NCBI RefSeq assembly: GCF_024372725.1
Contig: NZ_VOUA01000002.1
Location: forward strand, 124,001 to 188,000
Source of the DNA: Methanosarcina sp. KYL-1
GTDB lineage: Archaea > Halobacteriota > Methanosarcinia > Methanosarcinales > Methanosarcinaceae
Direction of reading: 5' to 3'
DNA: 64,000 nucleotides
Shown: in pieces, positions 1 to 7,950 of the stretch
How the letters are laid out: each line of letters opens with the position of its first letter
Position numbering within the stretch: position 1 is the stretch's first letter
The notes under the pieces: model-generated
What the model was told of the DNA's origin: nothing
Seen by the model: the letters and a program-made list of their open reading frames with translations, nothing else
The model's database searches: none
Translations under genes and position numbers: made by a program

Positions 1-257
1 GCCTTGAAACGCCGACCAGGAATTATGCGGCCGTGAATCTGAGCAAGATCAACAGGCATACCGCCGAAAATGATGTCCTGCTTATCCCCGGAAAAGTTCT
101 GGGTGCGGGCCTTCTGGACCACCCGGTGACTGTTGCGGCTGTAAACTTCAGCGAGTCTGCAGTAGACAAAATCACTGAAGCCGGTGGCGTGTGCCTGAGT
201 ATCGAAGAGATCATGGAATCAAATCCGAAAGGGTCCGGTATCCGGATTTTCCTCTGA
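1..257 (+). CDS. rpl18e: 50S ribosomal protein L18e, 5'-truncated by window edge
   Basis: C-terminal part of archaeal/eukaryal-type ribosomal protein L18e, a component of the large ribosomal subunit. The frame is open from base 3 and the gene starts before the window. The visible part includes [11 protein letters not shown] and the typical ending IRIFL. The GTG at 33 is internal and should not be read as the start, because the upstream residues [11 protein letters not shown] belong to the family. It is the first visible gene of the rpl18e-rpl13-rps9-rpoN-rpoK-rps2 operon, an order conserved in Euryarchaeota, and sits 10 nt before rpl13. Confidence 0.95.
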   Translation, partial: LETPTRNYAAVNLSKINRHTAENDVLLIPGKVLGAGLLDHPVTVAAVNFSESAVDKITEAGGVCLSIEEIMESNPKGSGIRIFL

Positions 258-267
258 GGTGTAGAAG

Positions 268-690
268 ATGACGGTTATCGATGCAAATGGGCTTATTCTG
301 GGGCGTCTTGCAAGCGTGGTTGCTAAACAGCTGCTTTCCGGTGACGAAAATATCTTTATCGTGAATGCCGAAAAAGCCGTGATTTCAGGCTCAAGAGCAG
401 CAACCCTCAAAGAGTACCGGGAAACCCGGGTGAGGGGTGCAACAGAGTTTGGGCCTTACTTCCCAAAGCGTCCGGAACGTATCCTGAAGAGGACGGTCCG
501 TGGTATGCTGCCCTACAAGCGGGCAAGAGGCAAGGATGCAATGTCAAGGCTCAAAGTTTATGTGGGTATTCCCGCAGAGCTTAAGGGTGCCGATATGATC
601 ACCCTTGATGACGCCGACATGAGGCACCTGAGTTCCAACCGTTACGTGGAACTTGGCGAAGTAAGTCAAAAGCTAGGTTCAAAGTTCTAA
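268..690 (+). CDS. rpl13: 50S ribosomal protein L13
   Basis: Large-subunit ribosomal protein L13 (uL13), 140 aa, a normal length for archaea. It begins [16 protein letters not shown], the usual L13 start, and carries the central [17 protein letters not shown] segment that contacts 23S rRNA. Start ATG 268 is preceded by a GAGGTG Shine-Dalgarno. It lies between rpl18e and rps9 with gaps of 10-13 nt, so it is certainly cotranscribed. Nothing unusual is seen. Confidence 0.98.
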   Translation: MTVIDANGLILGRLASVVAKQLLSGDENIFIVNAEKAVISGSRAATLKEYRETRVRGATEFGPYFPKRPERILKRTVRGMLPYKRARGKDAMSRLKVYVGIPAELKGADMITLDDADMRHLSSNRYVELGEVSQKLGSKF

Positions 691-703
691 TGGGTGAGTC
701 TTC

Positions 704-1108
704 ATGGTCAAAGTAGTCAATTCATCTGGAAAGCACAAGACCGCAACTGCACGTGCAACAGTCAAGAAAGGATCCGGTAGGGTCAGGATCAACAAAATTC
801 CTCTCGAGCTCTACGCTCCTGAGCTTGTAAAGCTTAAAATTTCCGAACCCCTCATTATTGCAGGGGATGAGATTGTTTCCGGGCTTGACATCAATGTGGA
901 TGTCCGCGGAGGCGGAATCGTCGGGCAGGCTAATGCGGTTCGGACCGCAGTTGCAAGAGGTATCGTGGAATGGACCAACGATACTGCCCTCAGGGATAAC
1001 TATGCAACCTACGACCGCAGTTTACTTGTAAGCGATTCCAGGCAGAAAGAATCCAAGAACTTTGGTGGGCCTGGAGCAAGAGCTAAATACCAGAAGTCTT
1101 ACAGGTAA
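704..1108 (+). CDS. rps9: 30S ribosomal protein S9
   Basis: Small-subunit ribosomal protein S9 (uS9), 134 aa. It has the N-terminal [19 protein letters not shown] segment, the central [12 protein letters not shown] motif and the basic C-terminal tail ending KYQKSYR, whose final residues reach the P-site tRNA in S9 proteins. Start ATG 704 follows a GGGTGAG ribosome-binding site. It is cotranscribed with rpl13 upstream and rpoN 8 nt downstream. Confidence 0.98.
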   Translation: MVKVVNSSGKHKTATARATVKKGSGRVRINKIPLELYAPELVKLKISEPLIIAGDEIVSGLDINVDVRGGGIVGQANAVRTAVARGIVEWTNDTALRDNYATYDRSLLVSDSRQKESKNFGGPGARAKYQKSYR

Positions 1109-1116
1109 GGACAACC

Positions 1117-1305
1117 ATGATCCCAGTCCGATGTTTCTCGTGTGGAAAGGTAATCTCTAACTATTGGGATGAGTACAAGAAGCGCGTCGACGATGGCGAA
1201 GATCGGGCGGTAGTGCTGGATGATCTCGGGATCACCCGCTACTGCTGCCGCAGGATGTTCTTAAGCCATGTTGAACTTGTTGACGTGCTTTCCCCGTACC
1301 AGTAA
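1117..1305 (+). CDS. rpoN: DNA-directed RNA polymerase subunit N
   Basis: Small zinc-binding subunit N of archaeal RNA polymerase (homolog of eukaryotic Rpb10), 62 aa. It shows the atypical zinc motif: CFSCGK near the N-terminus and the paired cysteines of RYCCRRM. It helps assemble the D/L platform of the polymerase. This is the archaeal RpoN, not bacterial sigma-54. Its TAA stop (1303-1305) is immediately followed by the first base of the tRNA-Pro gene, leaving no 3' untranslated spacer. Confidence 0.97.
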   Translation: MIPVRCFSCGKVISNYWDEYKKRVDDGEDRAVVLDDLGITRYCCRRMFLSHVELVDVLSPYQ

Positions 1306-1380
1306 GGGACCGTAGGGTAGCCTGGCCCATCCTTCGGCGTTCGGGACGCCGGAACCTGAGTTCAAATCTCAGCGGTCCCA
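1306..1380 (+). tRNA. tRNA-Pro (anticodon CGG)
   Basis: A cloverleaf can be folded. The acceptor arms GGGACCG (1306-1312) and CGGTCCC (1373-1379) pair fully, with discriminator A at 1380. The anticodon stem CGGCG/CGCCG encloses the loop TTCGGGA, giving anticodon CGG, and there is a TTCAAAT T-loop. CCA is not encoded, as is usual in archaea. No intron is seen. The gene sits inside the ribosomal operon, abutting the rpoN stop codon, so RNase P cleavage would also define the 3' end of the rpoN message. Confidence 0.95.
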
Positions 1381-1491
1381 TTCCCTATTTTTTAGGGTGC
1401 TGGTTTTACGGCCTGTACTGAAACATCGAATTTATCATGCTTCTTGATTATCAGAATTCATCGGAGCGTTTTTAAGTCTCAGGGTGATCAG

Positions 1492-1674
1492 TTGGGCAAG
1501 GAAAAGTATACCCGGTTTGAGCGTGCACGAATTATCGGTGCAAGGTCATTGCAGATTGCGATGGGAGCTCCTGTCCTGGTCGAAGATGACGGGCGGCTGG
1601 ATCCTCTTGGCGTCGCAATTGAAGAGTTGAAAGCCGGAGTTATTCCTATCACAGTTAAACGGAAAGTCAATTGA
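1492..1674 (+). CDS. rpoK: DNA-directed RNA polymerase subunit K
   Basis: RNA polymerase subunit K (Rpb6/omega homolog), 60 aa from the chosen start. It contains [23 protein letters not shown], the hallmark of the family, and ends PITVKRKVN. The frame is open from TTG 1444, but I chose TTG 1492: a GGTGATC Shine-Dalgarno at 1483-1489 precedes it, and the resulting [10 protein letters not shown] start matches family length. In many archaea an enolase gene follows rpoK; here rps2 follows directly. Confidence 0.95.
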   Translation: MGKEKYTRFERARIIGARSLQIAMGAPVLVEDDGRLDPLGVAIEELKAGVIPITVKRKVN

Positions 1675-1744
1675 AAACGTCATGGGATACATTTTCAGAT
1701 GCTGAATATGTTTTATTGTTGATTCTATATTATGAGGTGACTTT

Positions 1745-2488
1745 ATGGAGGAAATTGAGCAAACAGGGCAGGAGGAAACCGAAGCACAGCCTGTTCCTGA
1801 AGAGGAAGTCTTGGCTGAAGCAGAACCTGCACCTGAAAAGGAAGCAGCAAAAACCGAGGCCGTGCCTGTAGAAGCGCCCGCAGAGGAGGCAGCTTCTTCC
1901 CGGGAAGAATCTACTTCCCTTGTGTCCATTGATGAATACCTGGCTGCAGGTGTTCACATAGGGACTCAGCAGAAGACCCAGGATATGATGCGTTTCGTAT
2001 ACAGGGTCAGGACCGACGGTTTATACGTGCTTGACATCCAGTCAACAGACCAGAGAATCAAGGTTGCATCAAGGCTGCTGTCCCAGTATGACCCTTCCAG
2101 GATCCTCGTAGTGTCTTCAAGGCAGTACGGGCAGCACCCTGCAAGGATGTTCTCCAGGGCACTCGGCACAAGGGCAATGCTTGGAAGGTTCATCCCCGGT
2201 TCTCTTACAAACCCGCAGATCTATGGTTTCTTTGAACCTGACGTAGTGATCGTAACCGACCCGGCAGGAGATGCCCAGGTCCTGAAAGAGGCTTCAAGCA
2301 TCGGAGTGCCCGTTGTAGCGCTCTGTGATACCAACAACTTGACCTCCAACGTGGACCTTGTGATCCCCACGAACAACAAAGGCAGAAAAGCTCTGTCCCT
2401 TATCTACTGGTTGCTCGCAAGGGAAATCTCCAAATTTAACAATACCCCCTTCAATTACGAGATGGGCGATTTCGAAACCCCGCTCTGA
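1745..2488 (+). CDS. rps2: 30S ribosomal protein S2
   Basis: Small-subunit ribosomal protein S2 (uS2), 247 aa. The conserved domain begins near residue 58 with [20 protein letters not shown] and contains [10 protein letters not shown] and the [10 protein letters not shown] motif. The first ~55 residues form a very acidic, Glu/Ala/Pro-rich extension that is absent from most S2 proteins and is probably disordered. ATG 1745 follows the ribosome-binding site GAGGTGAC. It closes the ribosomal/polymerase operon; MEMO follows after 71 nt. Confidence 0.97.
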   Translation: MEEIEQTGQEETEAQPVPEEEVLAEAEPAPEKEAAKTEAVPVEAPAEEAASSREESTSLVSIDEYLAAGVHIGTQQKTQDMMRFVYRVRTDGLYVLDIQSTDQRIKVASRLLSQYDPSRILVVSSRQYGQHPARMFSRALGTRAMLGRFIPGSLTNPQIYGFFEPDVVIVTDPAGDAQVLKEASSIGVPVVALCDTNNLTSNVDLVIPTNNKGRKALSLIYWLLAREISKFNNTPFNYEMGDFETPL

Positions 2489-2559
2489 TCCCGGAATACC
2501 CGTCCTGCACTGCAAGGGTTTTATTAAAAGACCCATATCTTAAGTATGGGTGATCAGTA

Positions 2560-3357
2560 ATGAGACAGCCAGCAGTTGCAGGGCAGTTCTATCCCCTGCG
2601 TCCTGAATATCTGGAGAAAGAACTGAAAAGGTGTTTCGAAGGTCTGGAGGTCCGGGAACGAAGTGTCCTCGGGGCTGTTTGCCCGCATGCCGGGTACGTT
2701 TATTCCGGGAAGGTGGCTGCGCATGCCTATGCAGCCCTCCCTAAAGCCGATACCTATGTCCTGTTTGGCCCCAACCATACGGGGTACGGCTCTCCCGTTT
2801 CTGTGTCAAGGGACACGTGGGAGACTCCTCTCGGGACCATTGAGGCTGATGTTGACCTCGCCGAAGGGTTCCTTGGGAGCATTGCCGACGTTGACGAACT
2901 GGGGCACAGGTACGAGCATTCTATAGAAGTTCAGCTTCCTTTCCTTCAGTACCGTTTCGGACAGGATTTCAGGATCCTCCCCATTTGTATGGGCATGCAG
3001 GACGAAGAGACTGCATTTGAGGTGGGAAACCTCGCTGCAGACCTTGTTTCCGATAGCGGAAAAAAAGTGGTCTTTATCGCATCCAGTGATTTTACACACT
3101 ACCAGCCCGCAGAACTTGCAAGGGAAACGGACCTGGATGTTATAGGTGCCGTCCTGGACCTGGACGTGTCCTTAATGTACGACCGCCTCCGCCGCAGGAA
3201 TGCTTCCGTATGCGGTTACGGGCCCATCGCTGCAATGCTTACCGCATCCAAAAAACTCGGAGGAACCCACGCCACTCTGCTCAAATATGCTAACAGCGGA
3301 GATGTTTCCGGGGATACGGACGCAGTTGTCGGGTACGCTGCAATCATCGTGGAATAA
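2560..3357 (+). CDS. MEMO1 family protein (AmmeMemoRadiSam system protein B-like)
   Basis: A 265-aa member of the MEMO1 family, relatives of LigB-type extradiol dioxygenases. Visible marks are MRQPAVAGQFYP at the N-terminus, CPHAGYVYSG near residue 45, GPNHTGYG, and the SSDFTHY segment; the histidines correspond to the copper/iron-binding positions of the family. The biochemical role in archaea is not settled. Start ATG 2560 follows GGTGATC. Its place between rps2 and mvk is conserved in many Euryarchaeota. Confidence 0.92.
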   Translation: MRQPAVAGQFYPLRPEYLEKELKRCFEGLEVRERSVLGAVCPHAGYVYSGKVAAHAYAALPKADTYVLFGPNHTGYGSPVSVSRDTWETPLGTIEADVDLAEGFLGSIADVDELGHRYEHSIEVQLPFLQYRFGQDFRILPICMGMQDEETAFEVGNLAADLVSDSGKKVVFIASSDFTHYQPAELARETDLDVIGAVLDLDVSLMYDRLRRRNASVCGYGPIAAMLTASKKLGGTHATLLKYANSGDVSGDTDAVVGYAAIIVE

Positions 3358-3644
3358 TGGGATTTCGCAAGTGAGCGATATTTCGCAGGTAATTTAGTGG
3401 GTAAATAATATTTCGCGGATAAATGATATTTCGATCGTTTTTGATTATAGGAAAATGAAGGGGTATATCGATCCGGGATAAGTTTTTTGCGGATTTTGCT
3501 TTTATTTTATAAATTTACGTTCACCAATTCATAAATTTACGTTCACCAATTCATAAATTTACATTTACCATTTCGTAAATTTACATTCACTCATTCATTA
3601 GAATCGCATTCAATGGAACTTGGAGAATTTAAGAGGAGATTAAT
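3358..3644 (+). other. Intergenic region before mvk with short repeats
   Basis: AT-rich spacer of 287 nt. It starts with three loose copies of a TATTTCGC-type phrase (3357-3435) and continues into the 22-bp tandem array described separately. A GAGGAGATTA ribosome-binding site just upstream of 3645 belongs to mvk. I see no open frame or tRNA. Confidence 0.6.
3509..3596. repeat. 22-bp tandem repeat, 4 units
   Basis: Four consecutive 22-bp units at 3509-3530, 3531-3552, 3553-3574 and 3575-3596. Units 1 and 2 are identical; units 3 and 4 carry a few substitutions. The core is ATAAATTTAC followed by a TTCACCA-like segment. It ends 48 nt before the mvk start, so it lies in the promoter/leader of that gene. 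Confidence 0.9.
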
Positions 3645-4550
3645 ATGGTTTCATGTTCTGCACCCGGGAAAATCTACCTTTTCGGAGAGCATGCGGTTGT
3701 TTACGGAGAACCCGCTATAGCGTGTGCGGTCGAGCTCAGGACCCGGGTCCGGGCAGAATTTGGCGATTCCATTCTTATCCAGTCCCAGATAGGCAAAACA
3801 GGGATTGATTTTGAAAAACACCCTTATGTTTCCGCTGTCATTGAGAAGATGAGGGAACTTGTTCCCATAGAAGGCGTTTTTTTAACCGTTGACTCCGAAA
3901 TCCCGGTGGGTTCAGGGCTCGGGTCATCCGCAGCCGTGACAATTGCAAGCATAGGGGCTCTCAATGAACTTTTCGGCTGCGGCCTTTCCCTTGAAGAGAT
4001 TGCAAAACTCGGGCACGAAATCGAGATCGGGGTCCAGGGCGCTGCAAGCCCTACGGATACCTACGTTTCCACTTTTGGTGGGCTTGTCCTCATTCCGGAA
4101 AGGAGAAAGCTGAAAACACCAGACTGCGGAATCGTTATAGGTGATACCGGCGTTTTTTCTTCCACAAAGGAACTTGTTGCCAGTGTCCGGAGGCTTCGTG
4201 AGACTTATCCCGAATTAATCGGACCTCTCATGTCCTCCATCGGCCGCATCTCCGGGCTTGGGGAGGCTCTGGTCCTTGCAGGGGACTATCCTTCTATCGG
4301 CAGGCTGATGAATGTGAACCAGGGCTTGCTAGATGCCCTTGGGGTAAACTGCCTTGAACTTTCACAGCTCATTTACTCTGCCCGGACAGCAGGGGCTTTC
4401 GGGGCAAAAATTACGGGAGCCGGAGGTGGGGGTTGCATGGTCGCTCTTGCAGCCGCTGATTCCTGCACACAGGTCGCCGAGGCCATCGAAAATGCTGGCG
4501 GCAGGGTTATTATTACAAGGCCTACGGAGCAGGGCCTGAAGGTGGACTGA
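3645..4550 (+). CDS. mvk: Mevalonate kinase
   Basis: Phosphorylates mevalonate to 5-phosphomevalonate in the archaeal mevalonate pathway that supplies ether-lipid isoprenoids. At 301 aa it has the three GHMP-kinase motifs: APGKIYLFGEHAVVYG at residues 6-21, the ATP loop GSGLGSSAA at 89-97, and the C-terminal ITGAGGGGCM. The substrate-region segment TDTYVSTFGG is present. ATG 3645 follows GAGGAGATT. It heads the isoprenoid cluster (ipk, idi2, idsA); phosphomevalonate-processing enzymes are not in this window. Confidence 0.96.
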   Translation: MVSCSAPGKIYLFGEHAVVYGEPAIACAVELRTRVRAEFGDSILIQSQIGKTGIDFEKHPYVSAVIEKMRELVPIEGVFLTVDSEIPVGSGLGSSAAVTIASIGALNELFGCGLSLEEIAKLGHEIEIGVQGAASPTDTYVSTFGGLVLIPERRKLKTPDCGIVIGDTGVFSSTKELVASVRRLRETYPELIGPLMSSIGRISGLGEALVLAGDYPSIGRLMNVNQGLLDALGVNCLELSQLIYSARTAGAFGAKITGAGGGGCMVALAAADSCTQVAEAIENAGGRVIITRPTEQGLKVD

Positions 4551-4874
4551 TCTGAGGGGAATGGTGGTAGTAGTAGTTTAAGGGGTTCTCAGGGCGGGAA
4601 TCTTTAATGGCTTTCTTAATGTTCCTCTAAACAACTCCGTAGCTCCCTAAATAGCTCCCCGGTTGACTCCGTAGCTCCTGAATATCTCTCCAATACCTCT
4701 CCAATACTCTCCAGTAGCACTCTAAATACTCCTTGAATGGCTCAGGGCTCTCTATTGGAAGCACCTGGTTTTTCTATAGGGGCCAGTTCCGGGAGTTCAT
4801 TCCGGAAATTTATTCATGATTATTCTTTCAGAATTGGAATTGCAATCGATTTAAAAAAAGACAAGTGATAAGGC
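4551..4874 (+). other. Intergenic region between mvk and ipk
   Basis: A 324-nt gap without a credible gene. It contains degenerate pyrimidine-rich repeats of CTCC, such as GTAGCTCC and TCTCCAATA phrases between 4630 and 4745, that look like decayed tandem units. An AT-rich segment (4810-4860) before the ipk start is a possible promoter. Nothing else was recognised. Confidence 0.5.
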
Positions 4875-5657
4875 ATGAACACATCAACCGAAACGGTTAT
4901 CCTGAAACTGGGCGGCAGCGTCATTACCGACAAGGGCGCGGATGAAGGTGTAGTAAGGGAAGCAGATCTCCTTCGGATTGCCCGGGAAGTTTCGGGGTAC
5001 CGGGGAAAAATGATCGTTGTCCATGGGGCCGGTTCCTTCGGGCATACCTACGCCAAAAAATACGGGCTTGACCGGCAGTTTGACCCTGAAGGGGCTATTG
5101 TTACTCACGAGTCCGTAAAAAAACTTGCAGCCACTGTGGTAAACTCCCTGAACCGTTTCGGGGTAAGGGCTATAGCAGTACATCCCATGGGCTGTACGGT
5201 TTGTAAAAACGGGCGGATTGAGAGCATGTACCTTGACAACATAAAACTCATGCTCGAGAAGGGCTTTGTCCCGGTGCTGCACGGGGACGTTGTAATGGAC
5301 ACTGAGCTTGGGGCCTGCATTCTCTCGGGAGACCAGATCGTGCCCTACCTTGCAAAGAAACTGGGCGTCACCAGGCTGGGACTGGGCTCGGCTGAGGACG
5401 GAGTTCTGGATAAGGATGGAAAGCCTGTGCCGGAGATAACGCCTGGAAACTTTGAGGAGTTCAGGGGCTGCATCGGGGCTTCGGGCAACACCGACGTTAC
5501 TGGTGGCATGCTCGGGAAGGTCCGGGAACTTCTCGATCTTAGCAAAACGTCATGTATTACTTCATATATATTCAATGCAGGAAAAGCGGATAATGTACAT
5601 CGGTTCTTAAGTGGGGAACCCATAGGGACCAGGATCAGTCCGGACAAAGGGAATTAA
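4875..5657 (+). CDS. ipk: Isopentenyl phosphate kinase
   Basis: Converts isopentenyl phosphate plus ATP to isopentenyl diphosphate, the last ATP step of the archaeal (modified) mevalonate pathway. It is an amino-acid-kinase-fold protein of 260 aa with KLGGSVITDK at residues 11-20, the diagnostic HGAGSFGH motif at 50-57 (its last histidine is the substrate-specific residue of IPKs), and GDQIVPYLAKKLG. It lies 2 nt upstream of idi2, so the two are cotranscribed and supply consecutive steps. Confidence 0.96.
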   Translation: MNTSTETVILKLGGSVITDKGADEGVVREADLLRIAREVSGYRGKMIVVHGAGSFGHTYAKKYGLDRQFDPEGAIVTHESVKKLAATVVNSLNRFGVRAIAVHPMGCTVCKNGRIESMYLDNIKLMLEKGFVPVLHGDVVMDTELGACILSGDQIVPYLAKKLGVTRLGLGSAEDGVLDKDGKPVPEITPGNFEEFRGCIGASGNTDVTGGMLGKVRELLDLSKTSCITSYIFNAGKADNVHRFLSGEPIGTRISPDKGN

Positions 5658-5659
5658 GC

Positions 5660-6757
5660 ATGATCAATACCACCTCAAAGCGAAAGATCGAACACCTTAA
5701 ACTGTGCGCTGAAAGCCACGTGGAGGCCCGGAACGTCAGTGCGGGCTTTGAGGACGTGACCCTGATCCACAGGGCGCTTCCCGAGCTCAACATGGATGAG
5801 CTTGACCTCTCGGTGGAGTTCCTGGGAAAACGCCTTCAAGCTCCCTTTTTGATCGCGTCAATTACCGGCGGGCACCCGGACACCGTCCCCGTAAATGCTG
5901 CCCTTGCGGCTGCAGCCGAGGAGCTGGGGGTCGGGATAGGGGTCGGCAGCCAGAGGGCTGCAATCGATGACCCTGTACAGGAAGCGTCTTTCAGAGTTGT
6001 CCGGGACGAGGCCCCACACGCCTTTGTTTACGGGAATGTGGGTGCGGCCCAGATCCGGGAGTACGGTGTCGAAGGGGTGGAAAAGCTTATTGAAATGATC
6101 GATGCCGACGCCATTGCCATTCATCTTAACTTTTTACAGGAAGCCATCCAGCCCGAAGGGGACAGGGATGCCTCAGGCTGCCTGGATATGATTGCCGAGA
6201 TCTGTCCTCTTCTGGACGTTCCCGTGATCGTCAAGGAAACAGGGGCAGGGATCTCCCGGGAAGATGCCCTCCTCCTCCAGAAAGCCGGGGTTTCGGCCAT
6301 TGATGTGGGAGGTGCGGGAGGCACGAGCTGGGCCGGAGTTGAGGTCTACAGGGCCCGGGAACGCGAGGACTCACTTTCGGAGCACCTGGGTGAACTTTTC
6401 TGGGACTTCGGGATCCCCACCGTTGCCAGCATAATCGAGTCCAGGGTTTCCCTCCCGACCATAGCAACAGGAGGGGTCAGGACAGGACTGGACATCGCAA
6501 AATCCATTGCTCTCGGAGCCAGTGCGGCAAGTTCGGCCCTTCCTTTTGTCGGGCCTGCCCTTGAGGGCAAAACAGCCGTTGCCGGAGTCCTTTCCCGCAT
6601 GCTGGCCGAGTTCAGGGCTGCAATGTTCCTCTGCGGGTGTGGCTCCATCCGGGACCTGCACAATGCGCCCGTGGTTATAACTGGCTGGACCCTGGAGTAT
6701 TTGACCCAGCGCGGTTTCAATGTAAAAGACTATGCCGTGCCGCAGGATATTGTATAA
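5660..6757 (+). CDS. fni: Type 2 isopentenyl-diphosphate delta-isomerase
   Basis: FMN- and NAD(P)H-dependent isomerase interconverting IPP and DMAPP. At 365 aa it is a TIM-barrel protein with the opening RKIEHLKLC, the ITGGHPDT loop, GVGSQRAAI, IHLNFLQEAIQPEGD, the VGGAGGTSWAGVE phosphate loop and the FMN-binding ATGGVRTGLD followed by IALGAS. The type 2 enzyme is the usual archaeal form and is unrelated to the Nudix-type Idi1. It starts 2 nt after the ipk stop. Confidence 0.96.
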   Translation: MINTTSKRKIEHLKLCAESHVEARNVSAGFEDVTLIHRALPELNMDELDLSVEFLGKRLQAPFLIASITGGHPDTVPVNAALAAAAEELGVGIGVGSQRAAIDDPVQEASFRVVRDEAPHAFVYGNVGAAQIREYGVEGVEKLIEMIDADAIAIHLNFLQEAIQPEGDRDASGCLDMIAEICPLLDVPVIVKETGAGISREDALLLQKAGVSAIDVGGAGGTSWAGVEVYRAREREDSLSEHLGELFWDFGIPTVASIIESRVSLPTIATGGVRTGLDIAKSIALGASAASSALPFVGPALEGKTAVAGVLSRMLAEFRAAMFLCGCGSIRDLHNAPVVITGWTLEYLTQRGFNVKDYAVPQDIV

Positions 6758-6907
6758 ACACTTCTGGGAAACATTTGAAGAATAAACATTTCAGGAATAT
6801 AATTCCTGTTTACCTTTCCATATCATCTTATATTATTACCTTATAATAAGGTCCTGTAATAAGCTTGTAACAGGCTTCAAAGAAGAATCTTATATATATC
6901 AAAAGTG

Positions 6908-6927
6908 GGTTCCTGTTATATGGAACC
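6908..6927 (+). other. Stem-loop in the rnj upstream region
   Basis: GGTTCC (6908-6913) pairs perfectly with GGAACC (6922-6927) around an 8-nt loop TGTTATAT. It lies ~15 nt after a TATA-like TTATATATATC, so it would be near the 5' end of any transcript started there, or could be a protein-binding dyad. Confidence 0.5.
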
Positions 6928-7164
6928 AGGGAAAAGATAATTAGCTTATTATCCCTTAGAGGTTAGGGTACAGATAATCAGTCTTTATTATGCTCATTTG
7001 AGGTCTCGAAGCATTTCAAATGTCATTTGAGGTCTTGAAATCACTCTCATACCAGTTCGGTTAGACTATCGGAAATCGGTCTAATATCGGTTCCAGTTAG
7101 CTCAGGAATCGTTTTCGTAGAACCGGTTGAATAGAAAATTGAATGAATAAAGGAACCATTGGAA

Positions 7165-7260
7165 TAAGGAATTGTTTCAGTAAGGAATTGTTTCAGTAAG
7201 GAATTGTTCCATTAAGGAATTGTTCCATTAAGGAATTGTTTCAATAAGGAATTGTTGAAT
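7165..7260. repeat. 16-bp tandem repeat, 6 units
   Basis: Six 16-bp units beginning TAAGGAATTGTT with variable last four bases (TCAG, TCAG, CCAT, CCAT, TCAA, GAAT). Paired identical neighbours (1-2, 3-4) suggest recent unit duplication. It lies within the 1.2-kb gap upstream of rnj. Related single AAGGAATT phrases recur at 7295-7400, suggesting an older, longer array. Confidence 0.9.
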
Positions 7261-7659
7261 AGAATTAGTCAATTGAATGAAAGACCATTGGAATAAGGAA
7301 TTATTTCCTGGCCTGACAAGTTGAATTTAAGGAATTTATTTCCTTAGAAGTTTGCTGGATAGAGAATCAGTCCATAGTAGATTGATGGATAAGGAATTAC
7401 ATTAAATCAAAGATCGGTTTAAAGTCAGTTGAAAACAGAAACCTGACCCGTAATTCAGCCAGTACGTTAAAATCGGACCCTTGGTGGAATCATTCCAGGC
7501 AGAGAAGGTAAGAGCCGGGATAGATGGCTCGGAAATAGTGCCGGAGTTGCCGGAATCCGGTAAGGAACCCGGATGAAGGATGGGAATCTGAGTAGAGGAC
7601 AGGATGGAAGTTTTCCCGAAAACTCCCGAAAGGTACTGAAATATTTGTATAATGAAACA

Positions 7660-7697
7660 AATATATATTATAAGTGATGTAGTCCGTCTCAGGACTA
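7660..7697 (+). promoter_or_regulatory. Probable rnj promoter TATA run plus leader hairpin
   Basis: An AAATATATATTATA run at about 7660-7673 is the best TATA-box candidate upstream of RNase J. It is followed by TAGTCC (7680-7685) and its perfect complement GGACTA (7692-7697) around a 6-nt loop. Transcription would begin near 7695-7700, giving a ~250-nt leader. The assignment rests on sequence pattern alone. Confidence 0.4.
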
Positions 7698-7950
7698 TTA
7701 ACTGAAAATATAAGTGCCGGGGAAGTTTTTTTGCAGGCTCGAGTCTGCAGAGGCTGATTTTGAGGCTGATTCTATATTCACATCTAATATATATTCAGAT
7801 ATATATCCACATTCATGGTCATTGCTTCATGGTCTTTCCCGGAATCGTTTTCTGAGATTCCGGGCTCACTCTCATAAGTATTTAAAGGAATTCCCATTGA
7901 GGAACCAGAATCAAAATAAGAATCAAGGAATTAAATAGAGGTTTTAGGAC

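Larger units (their letters stand above)
6758..7950 (+). other. 1.2-kb untranslated stretch upstream of RNase J
   Basis: No credible coding sequence is present; the short open frame at 7714-7938 has no family features. The stretch holds a TATA-like TTATATATATC at about 6890, a hairpin at 6908-6927, a direct repeat with CATTTGAGGTCT near 7000 and 7023, the 16-bp tandem array at 7165-7260, and a GC-richer purine-rich block at about 7440-7610. A second strong TATA-like run at about 7660-7673 is followed by a hairpin at 7680-7697. A long leader for rnj or one or more small RNAs is possible. Confidence 0.6.

Noticed and set aside
3509-3596. CRISPR array
   Set aside because: The 22-bp units are directly adjacent with no spacers, and no cas genes are present.
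7714-7938. 74-aa frame upstream of rnj
   Set aside because: No family features, no ribosome-binding site, odd composition; it falls in the predicted rnj leader.
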